From assembly GCF_001428005.1 (NCBI RefSeq), contig NZ_LMSB01000007.1, positions 113,285 through 166,708 on the forward strand: a DNA stretch of 53,424 bases, in the 5' to 3' direction. The translations under genes and the position numbers were made by a program. The notes beneath the pieces are model-generated. The model was given only the letters and a program-made list of their open reading frames with translations. It was not told the DNA's origin and did not search any database. Position 1 is the first letter of the stretch; the number at the start of each line of letters is the position of its first letter. The stretch comes from Arthrobacter sp. Soil736. Its GTDB lineage: Bacteria > Actinomycetota > Actinomycetes > Actinomycetales > Micrococcaceae. This document shows positions 35,328 to 44,304 of this stretch, in pieces.

Positions 35328-35356
35328 TTGCACCTCATGTTACTGACGAGTAACAT
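35328..35356 (+). promoter_or_regulatory. fadA promoter with embedded TetR-type operator
   Basis: A -35 box TTGCAC (35328–35333) and a -10 box TAACAT (35351–35356) are 17 nt apart. ATGTTACTGACGAGTAACAT (35337–35356), a perfect 8-bp inverted repeat with a four-base spacer, lies in the spacer and covers the -10 box, so a bound repressor should block RNA polymerase. The form fits TetR-family fatty-acid regulators; no regulator gene is nearby. Confidence 0.7.
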
Positions 35357-35430
35357 AGGGCTCACTGTCGCCCGGATCCCTGCTGACCTCAGTCAGGATC
35401 GGGCACCAACGTCTCAATGAGGAGCAGCAC

Positions 35431-36717
35431 GTGAGCCAACATCGAAGCAGCGGAAACCAACGCATGGTCCGCGACGTCGTCTTCGTGGACGGCGTGCGCA
35501 CGCCTTTCGGCCGCGCAGGCGAGAAGGGTATCTACGCAGGAATGCGGGCTGATGACCTCGTGGTCAAGTGCATCCGCGAACTGATGCGGCGCAACCCCGC
35601 GCTTCCTGCCGAACGCATCGACGAAGTGGCGGTCGCCGCGACGACGCAGACCGGCGACCAGGGCCTCACCATCGGCCGCACCGCCGCCCTCCTGGCCGGC
35701 CTGCCGCGCACGGTACCCGGGTTCGCCATCGACCGCATGTGCGCAGGAGCCATGACAGCCGTGACCACCACCGCCAGCGGCATCGGTTTCGGCGCATACG
35801 ACGTCGTGATCGCCGGCGGCGTGGAACACATGGGGAACCATCCCATGGGCGCCGGCGCCGACCCCAACCCGCGCTTCGTGTCCGAACGCCTCGTGGACCC
35901 CGCCGCGCTCAACATGGGCAACACTGCCGAAAACCTGCACGACCGCTTTCCGCGCATCACCAAGGACCGCACGGACGCATACGCGGTGGCGTCCCAGAAC
36001 AAGCTGGCGGCGGCGTACGGCAACGGCCTGATCCAACCGGACCTTGTCCCCGTCGCCACCATGAAGCCGGGCCAGGGCTGGACCGTCAACACAGTGGACG
36101 AGCCGCCGCGGCCGGGCACCACCGTGGAGGACCTCGCCGCCCTGCGGACACCGTTCCGGGCCCACGGCCGGGTGACGGCCGGCAATGCAGCAGGACTCAA
36201 CGACGGCGCCACCGCCGCGCTGCTTGCATCCTCCGACGCCGCCGCTGAACTGGGGCTGCCCGTCAGGATGCGGCTGGTCAGCTATGCCTACGCCGGCGTG
36301 GAACCGGAGGTCATGGGGATCGGGCCCGTTCCCTCAACCGAGAAAGCCCTGGCGAACGCCGGCCTGGACATCGGGGACATCGGCCTGTTCGAAATCAACG
36401 AGGCATTCGCCGTCCAGGTCCTCAGCTTCCTGGACCATTTCGGCATTGCCGACGACGACCCCCGGGTCAACCGCTACGGCGGCGCCATAGCGGTGGGCCA
36501 CCCGCTCGCGTCGTCGGGCGTCCGGCTCATGAACCAGCTGGCCCGGCAGTTCCAGGAAGATCATTCCGTGCGCTACGGCATCACGGCCATGTGCGTCGGC
36601 CTCGGGATGGGCGCCACGGTCATCTGGGAAAACCCGCACCATGCCGACTACAGCGGCGCCGACCGTTCCGACGCCGTCGATTCCGCTTCCACCTCAACCG
36701 CAGGAGCCTCAGCATGA
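35431..36717 (+). CDS. fadA: Acetyl-CoA acyltransferase (thiolase, beta-oxidation)
   Basis: 428-aa thiolase, the last step of fatty acid beta-oxidation. Nucleophile Cys in FAIDRMCAGAMTAVTT (about 105), EINEAFAVQ with the family Asn-Glu-Ala-Phe, the His in GGAIAVGHPLASSG, and the second Cys in MCVGLGMGAT. GTG start with GAGGAG before it; the first 10 residues (SQHRSSGNQR) are not conserved. Overlaps fadB by four bases, so subunits are coupled in translation for the multienzyme complex. Confidence 0.95.
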   Translation: MSQHRSSGNQRMVRDVVFVDGVRTPFGRAGEKGIYAGMRADDLVVKCIRELMRRNPALPAERIDEVAVAATTQTGDQGLTIGRTAALLAGLPRTVPGFAIDRMCAGAMTAVTTTASGIGFGAYDVVIAGGVEHMGNHPMGAGADPNPRFVSERLVDPAALNMGNTAENLHDRFPRITKDRTDAYAVASQNKLAAAYGNGLIQPDLVPVATMKPGQGWTVNTVDEPPRPGTTVEDLAALRTPFRAHGRVTAGNAAGLNDGATAALLASSDAAAELGLPVRMRLVSYAYAGVEPEVMGIGPVPSTEKALANAGLDIGDIGLFEINEAFAVQVLSFLDHFGIADDDPRVNRYGGAIAVGHPLASSGVRLMNQLARQFQEDHSVRYGITAMCVGLGMGATVIWENPHHADYSGADRSDAVDSASTSTAGASA

Positions 36718-38870
36718 GCGCCGCAGATTTCCGCAAGCTTGCCGACCTCTTCCCGGATGAGACGGTCACCCATTCCTATGTGCAGGACATCGAGTTGCCG
36801 GCCGTGGGCGGCGAGGCCAGTCCGGGCGTCTTCGCGCTGATCACGCTGGACAACGGGCTGGACCACACCAAGCCCACTACGCTGGGACCCAACACCCTGG
36901 TGGAACTCGGGACCGTGCTCGAGGGCCTCAGGGAGCGGGCCGCCAACGGCGAGATCGTCGGCGTCGGGGTGACGGGCAAGCCGCACTATCTGGTGGCCGG
37001 CGCGGACCTGTCCGCGGTGAAGTCACTCAACAGCCGGGAGCACGGACTGTGGATGGCCCAGCTGGGTCACGACGTCTACGCGACCCTGGCCAACCTTGGC
37101 GTTCCCAGCTTCGCCTTCATCAACGGAGTGGCCTTGGGCGGCGGGCTGGAGATCGCCCTGCAGTCGACGTACCGGACAGTGTCGGCCGCCGCCGGGGCGC
37201 TGGCCCTTCCGGAGGCCTTCCTCGGGCTGGTTCCGGGCTGGGGCGGCGTCTATATCCTGCCCCGGCTGATCGGTCCGGAAAACGCCGTCAAGGTGATGAT
37301 CGAGAACCCGCTAAACAACAACCGCACGCTGTCGGGGCCCGAGGCCTACAAGCTCGGGATCGCGGACGCGATGTTCGAACCGGCAGACTTCGTGGAGCAG
37401 TCGATCGCCTGGGCGGCGGGAGTCATCTCCAGCGGCGTCACCCCTGAACGGCCCTCCGCCGTCGACCCGTACAGCCCGGAAGTGGCCGGCCGCTGGGCCG
37501 GGGCCGTGGCCGCCGGCCGCGCCTTCGTGGAATCCAAGACATCCAACGCCTCCCCCGCACCGGCCAAGGTGCTGGACATCATGGAGGCCAACCGGACCAT
37601 GAGCCAGGCGGAGTCCGCCGCGCTGGAGTGCGAAACCCTGGCCGGCCTCATGCAGACGGACGAGTTCCGTTCCACGGTCTATGCGTTCCTGGACCTGGTG
37701 CAGAAGAGGTCCAAGCGCCCCGCCGGTGCCCCTGATCGCAAGCTCGCCCGGCCGGTGACCAAGGTGGGCGTGGTGGGCGCCGGGCTGATGGCAAGCCAGC
37801 TGGCCCTGCTGTTTGCCCGGCAGCTCAAGGTTCCGGTGGTCATGACAGACATCGACCAGGCCCGCGTGGACAAGGGCGTGGGCTACGTTCATGCGGAGGT
37901 GGACAAGCTGCTCGGCAAGGGGCGCCTCAGCCAGGACGCAGCGAACCGGACCAAGGCCCTCGTGACGGGATCGGTCTCCAAGGAGCCGTTCACGGATGCC
38001 GACTTCGTGATCGAGGCGGTATTCGAGGAACTCAACGTCAAGAAGCAGGTTTTCGCCGAACTCGAAGCCATCGTCTCCCCCGACTGCATCCTCGCGACCA
38101 ACACATCCTCGCTGTCCGTGACAGCCATGGCCGAAGGCCTGGGGAACCCGGAACGGCTGGTGGGTTTCCATTTCTTCAACCCCGTGGCCGTCATGCCGCT
38201 GCTGGAAATCGTGCGCGCGCCGAAGACGGACGATGCCGTGGTGGCCACGGCTTTCGAGCTGGCCAGGGGGCTGAAGAAGACCGCGGTCCTGGTCAGGGAC
38301 GCCCCGGCGTTCGTGGTCAACCGGATCCTCCTGAGGCTCATGGGCGAGGTCACCGCGGCGTTCGACGAGGGCACGCCGGCGGACGTCGCGGATAACGCCC
38401 TGCGGCCGATGGGCCTGCCGATGACTCCGTTCGACCTGGGCGCGATGGTGGGGCTTCCCGTGGCCCAGCATGTCCAGGAATCGCTGCATGCCGCGTTCGG
38501 CGACCGCTTCAGGGTTTCGCAGAACCTGCAGAAGCTGATCGACAACGGAGTGCGGTTGCTGTGGTCTCCGGCCGCGGACGGCGGAAAGGAAATTCCGGCA
38601 TCCACGCTGGCCCTGATGTCGTTCGGAACGTCGCCGTCAACCGGGGAAGACGTCCTGCGCCGGACGCAGAACGCCCTGGCCGAGGAAATTGCCCTGATGC
38701 TTGACGAGGGCGTGGTGGCCGGGCCGGAGGACATCGATCTGTGCATGATCCTCGGGGCAGGCTGGCCCATGTTCCTCGGCGGCATCACCCCGTACCTGGA
38801 CCGGACGGGAGCATCCGAGCGCGTCACCGGCAAGCGGTTCCTTGACCCGGGTGTGGCCTCCCGGCCATAG
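36714..38870 (+). CDS. fadB: Fatty-acid oxidation multifunctional protein (enoyl-CoA hydratase/3-hydroxyacyl-CoA dehydrogenase)
   Basis: 718 aa. N-terminal crotonase domain with PHYLVAGADLSAVKSL and FINGVALGGGLEIAL (oxyanion hole), GLVPGWGGVYILPRLIG; then a 3-hydroxyacyl-CoA dehydrogenase with the NAD loop VGVVGAGLMASQLALLFA and LVGFHFFNPVAVMPLLEIVR containing the catalytic His, and DAPAFVVNRILLRLMGE. Hydrates enoyl-CoA and oxidises the product for FadA. The ATG at 36714 overlaps the fadA stop; a longer in-frame opening begins inside fadA and is discarded. Confidence 0.95.
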   Translation: MSAADFRKLADLFPDETVTHSYVQDIELPAVGGEASPGVFALITLDNGLDHTKPTTLGPNTLVELGTVLEGLRERAANGEIVGVGVTGKPHYLVAGADLSAVKSLNSREHGLWMAQLGHDVYATLANLGVPSFAFINGVALGGGLEIALQSTYRTVSAAAGALALPEAFLGLVPGWGGVYILPRLIGPENAVKVMIENPLNNNRTLSGPEAYKLGIADAMFEPADFVEQSIAWAAGVISSGVTPERPSAVDPYSPEVAGRWAGAVAAGRAFVESKTSNASPAPAKVLDIMEANRTMSQAESAALECETLAGLMQTDEFRSTVYAFLDLVQKRSKRPAGAPDRKLARPVTKVGVVGAGLMASQLALLFARQLKVPVVMTDIDQARVDKGVGYVHAEVDKLLGKGRLSQDAANRTKALVTGSVSKEPFTDADFVIEAVFEELNVKKQVFAELEAIVSPDCILATNTSSLSVTAMAEGLGNPERLVGFHFFNPVAVMPLLEIVRAPKTDDAVVATAFELARGLKKTAVLVRDAPAFVVNRILLRLMGEVTAAFDEGTPADVADNALRPMGLPMTPFDLGAMVGLPVAQHVQESLHAAFGDRFRVSQNLQKLIDNGVRLLWSPAADGGKEIPASTLALMSFGTSPSTGEDVLRRTQNALAEEIALMLDEGVVAGPEDIDLCMILGAGWPMFLGGITPYLDRTGASERVTGKRFLDPGVASRP

Positions 38871-38940
38871 CTTCTTCAGGACACCCAGTCGCAGGGCGCA
38901 CAGTTTCGCGAATAGGGCTAACGCCCCTCTTAACCACGAG

Positions 38941-38979
38941 CACCGCCGGGTGGCCGCGTGTTGCGGCCACCCGGCGGTG
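38941..38979. terminator. Bidirectional terminator between fadB and the isomerase gene
   Basis: A perfect 17-bp stem (CACCGCCGGGTGGCCGC with its complement) and five-base loop, in the gap between convergent genes. No T-tract. Confidence 0.75.
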
Positions 38980-38993
38980 GTCATAGTGATGTG

Positions 38994-39785
38994 TCAGTCT
39001 GCGAAAGCTGCACGGAAGGCGGCCAGGGCTGCATCGCCTGCCGCCACGCCGGGCCCGCCGGAAGCGCCAGCCTCCAGGCCGATGACACCGGAGTAGCCGG
39101 CATCCCTGAGGGCCGTTGCAACAGCGCGGTAGTTGATCTCGCCGGTGCCCGGCTCGAACCGCCCGGGGACATCGGCAACCTGGATCTCCCCGGTCCAGGG
39201 CAGCGCAGCCCTGACGAGTTCGATCAGGTTTCCCTCCCCTATCTGGGCGTGATAGAGATCCAGCATCATCTTCACGTTCGGATGGTTTACGGCAGACACC
39301 AGAGCCATGGTGTCCTTGGCCCGGGCCAGCGGTATGCCCGGATGGTCAAGGATCGTATTCAGGTTCTCCAGGGCAAACGTCAGCCCATGCTTCTCCCCCA
39401 GCACGGCCAGCCGCTCCAGCGTGCGCAGGCCGGTCAGCCACATCTGGCCGGTGGACCGGTGAACCGGCCGGACGGCGTGGCCGCCCTCGCCAAGTTCGGC
39501 CGGGTGGACCACCATACGTTCCACACCAAGTTCCAGCGCCGCGGGAATGAGTTTCTCCGCCGAGGCCAGCACTTCGTCAGCGCCCTCCGGATCAATGAGG
39601 CTGCCGCCGAAGTAGCCGCTCATGGAAGAGAAGCGGGCCCCGGTGGCGGCCAGGGCCGTGATGTCCCGGCCCCGGGTGTCCCAGAGTTCCACCTCGAAAC
39701 CCTGCCCGTGGATGTGCCGCACGCGTTCGATCAGGGGCAGCTCTCCGTAGACCATTTCGGCGCAGGCGGCCAGGCGGAAACTCAT
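38994..39785 (-). CDS. Hydroxypyruvate isomerase-like TIM-barrel protein
   Basis: 263 aa, AP-endonuclease-2-like TIM barrel. MSFRLAACAEMVYGELPLIERVRHIHGQGFEVELWD is the family N-terminus, then VERMVVHPAELGE, LTFALENLNTILDHPG with a catalytic Glu, KMMLDLYHAQIGEGNL with metal Asp/His, IQVADVPGRFEPGTGEIN and VIGLEAGA. Hyi interconverts hydroxypyruvate and tartronate semialdehyde; relatives act on other keto-sugars. Coupled by ATGA to the dehydrogenase upstream. Confidence 0.85.
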   Translation of the reverse strand: MSFRLAACAEMVYGELPLIERVRHIHGQGFEVELWDTRGRDITALAATGARFSSMSGYFGGSLIDPEGADEVLASAEKLIPAALELGVERMVVHPAELGEGGHAVRPVHRSTGQMWLTGLRTLERLAVLGEKHGLTFALENLNTILDHPGIPLARAKDTMALVSAVNHPNVKMMLDLYHAQIGEGNLIELVRAALPWTGEIQVADVPGRFEPGTGEINYRAVATALRDAGYSGVIGLEAGASGGPGVAAGDAALAAFRAAFAD

Positions 39786-40903
39786 GCGCCATCCCCCACA
39801 GGGTGGAGCTCGGGCTCGGCGGCCCGCAGTGCGGCGACCGAGGCAACCTCGACCGGCAGCCCGGTTTCAGCTGAACGCAGGGCCGCAAGGGCAACGGCCA
39901 GGGCATTGCGGGCGTCGGTCCCGCCCGGGCCCGGGATGGCTGGGCCTTGCACGCCGTCGCGCCGTGCCTTCACGGCGTCGACGAAGTGAGCCAGCTCCGC
40001 AGTGTAGGCGTCGTGGAAAAGATCCACATTCAGCCGCACCGTGTCGGCCCCGATGCCGGCCACGGTGTAGCTCGTCGCGCTGGTGGCCTGCGGCCCGCCC
40101 GCCGTCACCATGCCGGCGGAACCGAACACTTCGCCGCGCACGTCATAGCCGTAGAGGGCGTTGAAGTTCGCCTCCGCCACCGCGATGGCGCCGTTGCTGT
40201 AGGTCACGGTCACGACCGCCGTGTCCAGGAAGCCGCCGTCCTTGGCATCCGGGGCCACGAGGGCGTCAGCGACCGCGTGGACGCGGACTGGAACGGCACC
40301 GGGGTTCAGCCAGTTGAGGGTGTCAAAGTCGTGGATCAGGGTTTCCAGGAAGATCGTTCCCGGCGGGGTACGGTCCGGATTGGCGATTCCGGCCACACTG
40401 CCGGGGTCCCGTGTCAGGGACCGGAGCAGCTGCGGGACACCCACGCTGCCGCAGTCAATGAGCTTGCGTGCAGCGGCGAAATCGGCCGCGTAACGCCTGT
40501 TAAACCCGAACTGAACGGTGATCCCGGCCGACTCGGCCGCCTCGAGGGCTTCATCGAGTTCCTCAATCGTGCGGCCGCCGGGCTTTTCGCAGAACACATC
40601 CTTCCCGGCCCGAGCTGCGGCCGCGATCAGGCCGGAGTGGAACCGTGCCGGGGCGGCGATGATGACGGCGTCGATCTCCGGATCGCTGATCACATCGGCC
40701 GGGTCAGCACTGATCTTACTGACCCGCAGCCTGCCGGCCAGGGCTTCGACGGCGGGAAGGGCAGGATCCGCAATCGCTTCGAGGCGGGCATTGGGAATCC
40801 GGTGCGCAACGGACTCAGCGTGGAAACTTCCGATCCAGCCTGCGCCGATCAGGGCGACGCGGACCGGCCGGACTTCGCTGACCGGATACTGACGGTAACT
40901 CAT
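39782..40903 (-). CDS. Gfo/Idh/MocA-family dehydrogenase (inositol dehydrogenase-like)
   Basis: 373 aa. Rossmann motif VRVALIGAGWIGSFHAESVA, active-site FCEKPGGRTIEELDEAL, and IVQFGFNRRYAADFA-type (TVQFGFNRRYAADF) plus IHDFDTLNWLNPG with the His/Asp pair of inositol dehydrogenases. The ATG at 40903 (MSYRQYPVSE) has AGGAG six bases ahead; a longer frame overlaps the operator and is discarded. In operon with the isomerase and divergent from the LacI gene. Confidence 0.9.
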   Translation of the reverse strand: MSYRQYPVSEVRPVRVALIGAGWIGSFHAESVAHRIPNARLEAIADPALPAVEALAGRLRVSKISADPADVISDPEIDAVIIAAPARFHSGLIAAAARAGKDVFCEKPGGRTIEELDEALEAAESAGITVQFGFNRRYAADFAAARKLIDCGSVGVPQLLRSLTRDPGSVAGIANPDRTPPGTIFLETLIHDFDTLNWLNPGAVPVRVHAVADALVAPDAKDGGFLDTAVVTVTYSNGAIAVAEANFNALYGYDVRGEVFGSAGMVTAGGPQATSATSYTVAGIGADTVRLNVDLFHDAYTAELAHFVDAVKARRDGVQGPAIPGPGGTDARNALAVALAALRSAETGLPVEVASVAALRAAEPELHPVGDGA

Positions 40904-40924
40904 GAATACTCCTGGGCTTGGGTT

Positions 40925-40939
40925 TCTAGATCGTTCTAG
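40925..40939. promoter_or_regulatory. LacI-type operator, copy 1
   Basis: TCTAGATCGTTCTAG, a near palindrome with central CG, 22 nt from the dehydrogenase start. Confidence 0.65.
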
Positions 40940-40971
40940 TGGCACCATATTGGCATGTGATTCACGGCATG

Positions 40972-40986
40972 TCTAGATCGTTCTAT
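40972..40986. promoter_or_regulatory. LacI-type operator, copy 2
   Basis: TCTAGATCGTTCTAT, identical to copy 1 but for the last base, 47 bp away centre to centre, and 25 nt before the LacI start. The pair would allow cooperative repression of both divergent genes. Confidence 0.65.
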
Positions 40987-41010
40987 AGACTGGAGCGGAC
41001 GAGGAGGAAC

Positions 41011-42006
41011 ATGACGGAACAGCAGCGCCGCCCGACCCTGATGGACGTGGCCCATGCGGCCGGCGTCTCACGGGCCCTGGTTTCCATCGTGATGCGCGGC
41101 GCGCCCGGCGCCGCGGAATCCACCCGGCAGAAGGTCCTGGAGGCGGCGCGGGAACTCGGCTACAGGCCCGACAGCCGCGCCCGCCTCCTCCGGAGCAGCC
41201 GCACCAGGCTTCTTGGCCTGAGTTTCTTCAGCGCACACGCCTTTCACGCAGAAATCGTGGATGCCGCCTACGCAGCGGCGACGTCGCGGGGGTATGACCT
41301 GGCGTTGAGTGCGGTCGCCAGCGGCCGCCCGGAGACGCTGGCCGTCGAATCGCTGCTCGATTTCGGCTCCGCAGCGCTCATTCTGATTTCGCCGACCCTC
41401 AGTCACCAGGACCTGGCAGCCTATGCAGGCCAGGTGCCGGTCGTCAGCCTCCTGCGCGACGACGTCGGTGATCCGGTGGACTCCGTCAGCAGCGACGACC
41501 ACGCGGGCGTCCGCATGGCGGTGGACCACCTGACCGGCCTCGGTCACCGCAGGATCGTGCATGTCGACGGCGGCATAGCCGTTTCCGCCGAGCCGCGCCG
41601 GGCGGCGTTCCGCGCCGAAATGGACCGCCACGGTCTGGCGGCCAGGATCATCCCCGGCGGACCCACCGAGGAAGACGGACTGAGGGCCGCCCGGACCCTG
41701 GGCGAGGACCTCCCTACAGCCGTCATCGCCTTCAATGACAGGTGCGCCCTCGGTGTGATCGAAAGCCTCCGGGCGGACGGGCTGAAGGTACCCGACGACG
41801 TGTCCGTGCTGGGCTATGACGACAGCCAGTTCGCGCGGCTCAGCTATCTGCAGTTGTCGTCCGTCAGCCAGGACGCGCCGTTGCTCGCCGCCGCAGCCGT
41901 TGACCGCGCCGTTGACCGGATAGAAGGAGCGCAAACGCCCGCCCACGTCGTCAGAACCCCGCATCTGGTGGTCCGCAAGACCACGGCACCTCCCCGGGCC
42001 GGTTAG
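41011..42006 (+). CDS. LacI-family transcriptional regulator
   Basis: 331 aa with HTH and hinge TLMDVAHAAGVSRALVSIVM…LGYRPDSRARLL, and a sugar-binding domain (RTRLLGLSFFSAHAFHAEIVDAAYAA; RIVHVDGG; AVIAFNDRCALGVIESL; VLGYDDSQFARLSYL). The ATG at 41011 has GAGGAGG ahead; a start at 40939 would lie in the operator. It is divergent from the dehydrogenase–isomerase pair and probably represses it and itself through twin sites. Stop overlaps that of the convergent ATPase by four bases. Confidence 0.92.
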   Translation: MTEQQRRPTLMDVAHAAGVSRALVSIVMRGAPGAAESTRQKVLEAARELGYRPDSRARLLRSSRTRLLGLSFFSAHAFHAEIVDAAYAAATSRGYDLALSAVASGRPETLAVESLLDFGSAALILISPTLSHQDLAAYAGQVPVVSLLRDDVGDPVDSVSSDDHAGVRMAVDHLTGLGHRRIVHVDGGIAVSAEPRRAAFRAEMDRHGLAARIIPGGPTEEDGLRAARTLGEDLPTAVIAFNDRCALGVIESLRADGLKVPDDVSVLGYDDSQFARLSYLQLSSVSQDAPLLAAAAVDRAVDRIEGAQTPAHVVRTPHLVVRKTTAPPRAG

Positions 42007-43547
42007 CGGCCTGCGAGGACACCGTTCCTCAGCTCCACCAGCCGGTGGGCGTGCGCCCGGGCGAAGGCGAGGTCATGCGTCACAAGGACGACGGCGGCGC
42101 CGCGGCCGGCCGCCGCTGTCATGGCGGCAGACAGACGCCGCAGGCCGTGGGCATCCAGCGCGACCGTTGGTTCGTCCAGGGCCAGCACCTCCGGCTCGCG
42201 CGCCAGGACAGTGGCCAGTGCCAGCATCCGCTGGCCCGAGCCGGACAGCTCATGGGGGTGGACGCTGCCGGCCGCGCCCAGTCCCACCGCCGCCAACGCG
42301 TCACCGGCACGGACGGGCGCCTCGTCACCGAACATCCGGTCCAGGCCGAACAGCACTTCGCGAAGCACGGTCCGTTCGAACAACTGGTCGTGGGGATGCT
42401 GGAACAGCAGCCCGAGCCGCTGGGCGACGATGCCCGTGGGAACCCCGGCAATGGCCTCGCCGCCAATGCGTACCTCCCCGTGGAGCGGCCTGAGCAGCCC
42501 GTTGAACAGCCGCAGCAGGGTCGATTTCCCCGCACCGTTCGGACCCGTGACCGCCACGATTTCCCCGGGCCACACGTCCAGGTCCACGTTCTCCAGCAGG
42601 AGTGGACGGCCGGAGTTTTTCGTGTCGAAACCGAAGGACACCCCGTCCAGCTCCAGCGCCGGCGCAGCGCCCGGTGCCGGGCATGCCCGGGACTGCGCCT
42701 GAGCTGGGTAAGGTGCCTGAGCTGGGTGCTGTCCCGACGGCTCGCTGACAACAACCCCGGAACTGGCCAGCTCCTCGCCGGCAAGGAGCCGGTCCGGCCG
42801 TCCGGCAGCCGTCTCGGCTCCGTCCTCCAGCACGAGCCAGTGTTCGGCCGAGCGCGTCAGCGGGTCCGCGCTCTGGCTCAGCACCACGACCGCGGTCCCG
42901 CGGGCCAGCTCGGCGGTCACCAGCTCCGTGACGGTCCGGGTCCCGTCCGAATCGAGGGATGCCAGCGGCTCATCGAGGATCAGGACGGCGGGATCCGCCA
43001 CAATGGCACATCCCACGGCCAGGCGCCGCAGCTCTCCCCCGGACAGGGTTGCGGGGTCGCGTTGGAGCAGGCTGGCGAGCCCGGTCCGCCGGGCTGCCTC
43101 GGCGACGATCCGCACCATCTCGGCGCGCTCCGTCCCGCGGTTTTCCAGTCCGAAGGCAAGTTCCTCTTCCACGGTGGCGCGGACCGCCGAGAGCATGGCG
43201 GCCGGGTCCTGTGGCACGTATCCCACCTGCTCGGCCCAGGCGGCGGGGTCGATCTGCGGGTCATTGTCTGCTCCGGAATAGACCAGCGGCCGCCAGGGCT
43301 CCTGCTGTCCCCCGGATTCCAGCTGCAGGCGTCCCTTCAGGGTGCCGTCGCGGCCGCCGGCCAGCCAGCCCCCGAGCAGCCGCCCAAAAGTGGATTTTCC
43401 GCTGCCGGAACCGCCCAGCACCGCCGTCAGCGAGCCCGGGGCGGCCACGATGTCCACTCCCTGCAGCGCCGGACGCGAGTCGCCGTGGAAGGCGAAGGAT
43501 TCAATGGCCGCCCGGAGTGTGACCGCGGGAGGTTCGTGCCCGTTCAT
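42003..43547 (-). CDS. ECF-type transporter ATPase, two fused nucleotide-binding domains
   Basis: 514 aa. The first NBD has Walker A LGGSGSGKSTFG, signature LSGGELRRLAVG and Walker B AVLILDEPLASLD; the second has Walker A TGPNGAGKSTLLR, signature HELSGSGQRMLALA and ALDEPTVALD. A linker of about 60 residues rich in Pro, Ala and Gln joins them. Fused pairs replace EcfA1 and EcfA2 in many actinobacteria. It energises the EcfT gene product encoded just upstream, with ATGA overlap. Confidence 0.92.
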   Translation of the reverse strand: MNGHEPPAVTLRAAIESFAFHGDSRPALQGVDIVAAPGSLTAVLGGSGSGKSTFGRLLGGWLAGGRDGTLKGRLQLESGGQQEPWRPLVYSGADNDPQIDPAAWAEQVGYVPQDPAAMLSAVRATVEEELAFGLENRGTERAEMVRIVAEAARRTGLASLLQRDPATLSGGELRRLAVGCAIVADPAVLILDEPLASLDSDGTRTVTELVTAELARGTAVVVLSQSADPLTRSAEHWLVLEDGAETAAGRPDRLLAGEELASSGVVVSEPSGQHPAQAPYPAQAQSRACPAPGAAPALELDGVSFGFDTKNSGRPLLLENVDLDVWPGEIVAVTGPNGAGKSTLLRLFNGLLRPLHGEVRIGGEAIAGVPTGIVAQRLGLLFQHPHDQLFERTVLREVLFGLDRMFGDEAPVRAGDALAAVGLGAAGSVHPHELSGSGQRMLALATVLAREPEVLALDEPTVALDAHGLRRLSAAMTAAAGRGAAVVLVTHDLAFARAHAHRLVELRNGVLAGR

Positions 43548-44302
43548 GCCTGGCCGCCTCCGGACAGGGATGCGGCAACCCGCACGGCCACGGCAGCCGC
43601 GGCCAGCAGGGCAGCAAGAATCCGGAAGCCCCGCTGGGCCTCCGAATCGCGGACTTGCGTGTACGTGGTCCTGGGGCCAGTGCGCCGAAACCCCCTCGCG
43701 TCCAGGGCCTGCGCCCGGACGCCGGCGTCGTGGACCAGCCCCAGCACGAGTGGCACCATCTGCAGCCGCACGGCCGCAAGGCGGTTTCCGAAGCCCTTCC
43801 CCACCACCAGGCCCCGCGATTCCTGCGCCTGGCGGACCTTCTCCAGCCGCGCGGCGATGATGGGGGCGAGCATCAGCGTGGACGCCAGCACGTAGCCGAA
43901 CTGCGGCGGAAGGCGGAAGGCGGCCAGGGCGGCGACCAGTTCCGGCACCCGGACGCTGAACGAAAACAGCAGCAGGACCAGGACGAACGCAGAGGTGCGC
44001 AGCCCCATGTCCACAGCGAATCCCAGGCCCTCCGCGGTGATCCGCGCCGGCCCCCAGCTGGCGAGCACGGTGCGGCCCTCAGGGAAGAAGAGTCCGTGCA
44101 TCACGAGGAGCGACAGCCAGAACGGCGCCAGGATGACGCCGGCGCCGAGGAGCACGCGGCGCGCGGCGCCGGTGACGGCGGCCAGCAGCGCGGCACCGGC
44201 CGCCACGGTGAGGGACACCGCCCAGCTGGACGCCGCCGTCGTGATCACCAGTACGGCAGCGGCCGCCGTCAGGGTGGTGAGCGGGTTGAGGCGGGGCGCC
44301 AC
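43544..44302 (-). CDS. ecfT: ECF transporter transmembrane coupling protein EcfT
   Basis: 252 aa with about five membrane helices and the two coupling-helix motifs seen as ARG-containing segments: SRGLVVGKGF-type AQESRGLVVGKG and RAQALDARGFRRTG, which dock into the ATPases. Two bases after the S-component stop and overlapping the ATPase start. Typical EcfT length. Confidence 0.88.
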   Translation of the reverse strand: MAPRLNPLTTLTAAAAVLVITTAASSWAVSLTVAAGAALLAAVTGAARRVLLGAGVILAPFWLSLLVMHGLFFPEGRTVLASWGPARITAEGLGFAVDMGLRTSAFVLVLLLFSFSVRVPELVAALAAFRLPPQFGYVLASTLMLAPIIAARLEKVRQAQESRGLVVGKGFGNRLAAVRLQMVPLVLGLVHDAGVRAQALDARGFRRTGPRTTYTQVRDSEAQRGFRILAALLAAAAVAVRVAASLSGGGQA

Positions 44303-44304
44303 GG

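Noticed and set aside
42045..43895. Plus-strand open frame of 616 codons
   Set aside because: Antisense to the ECF ATPase; no motifs.
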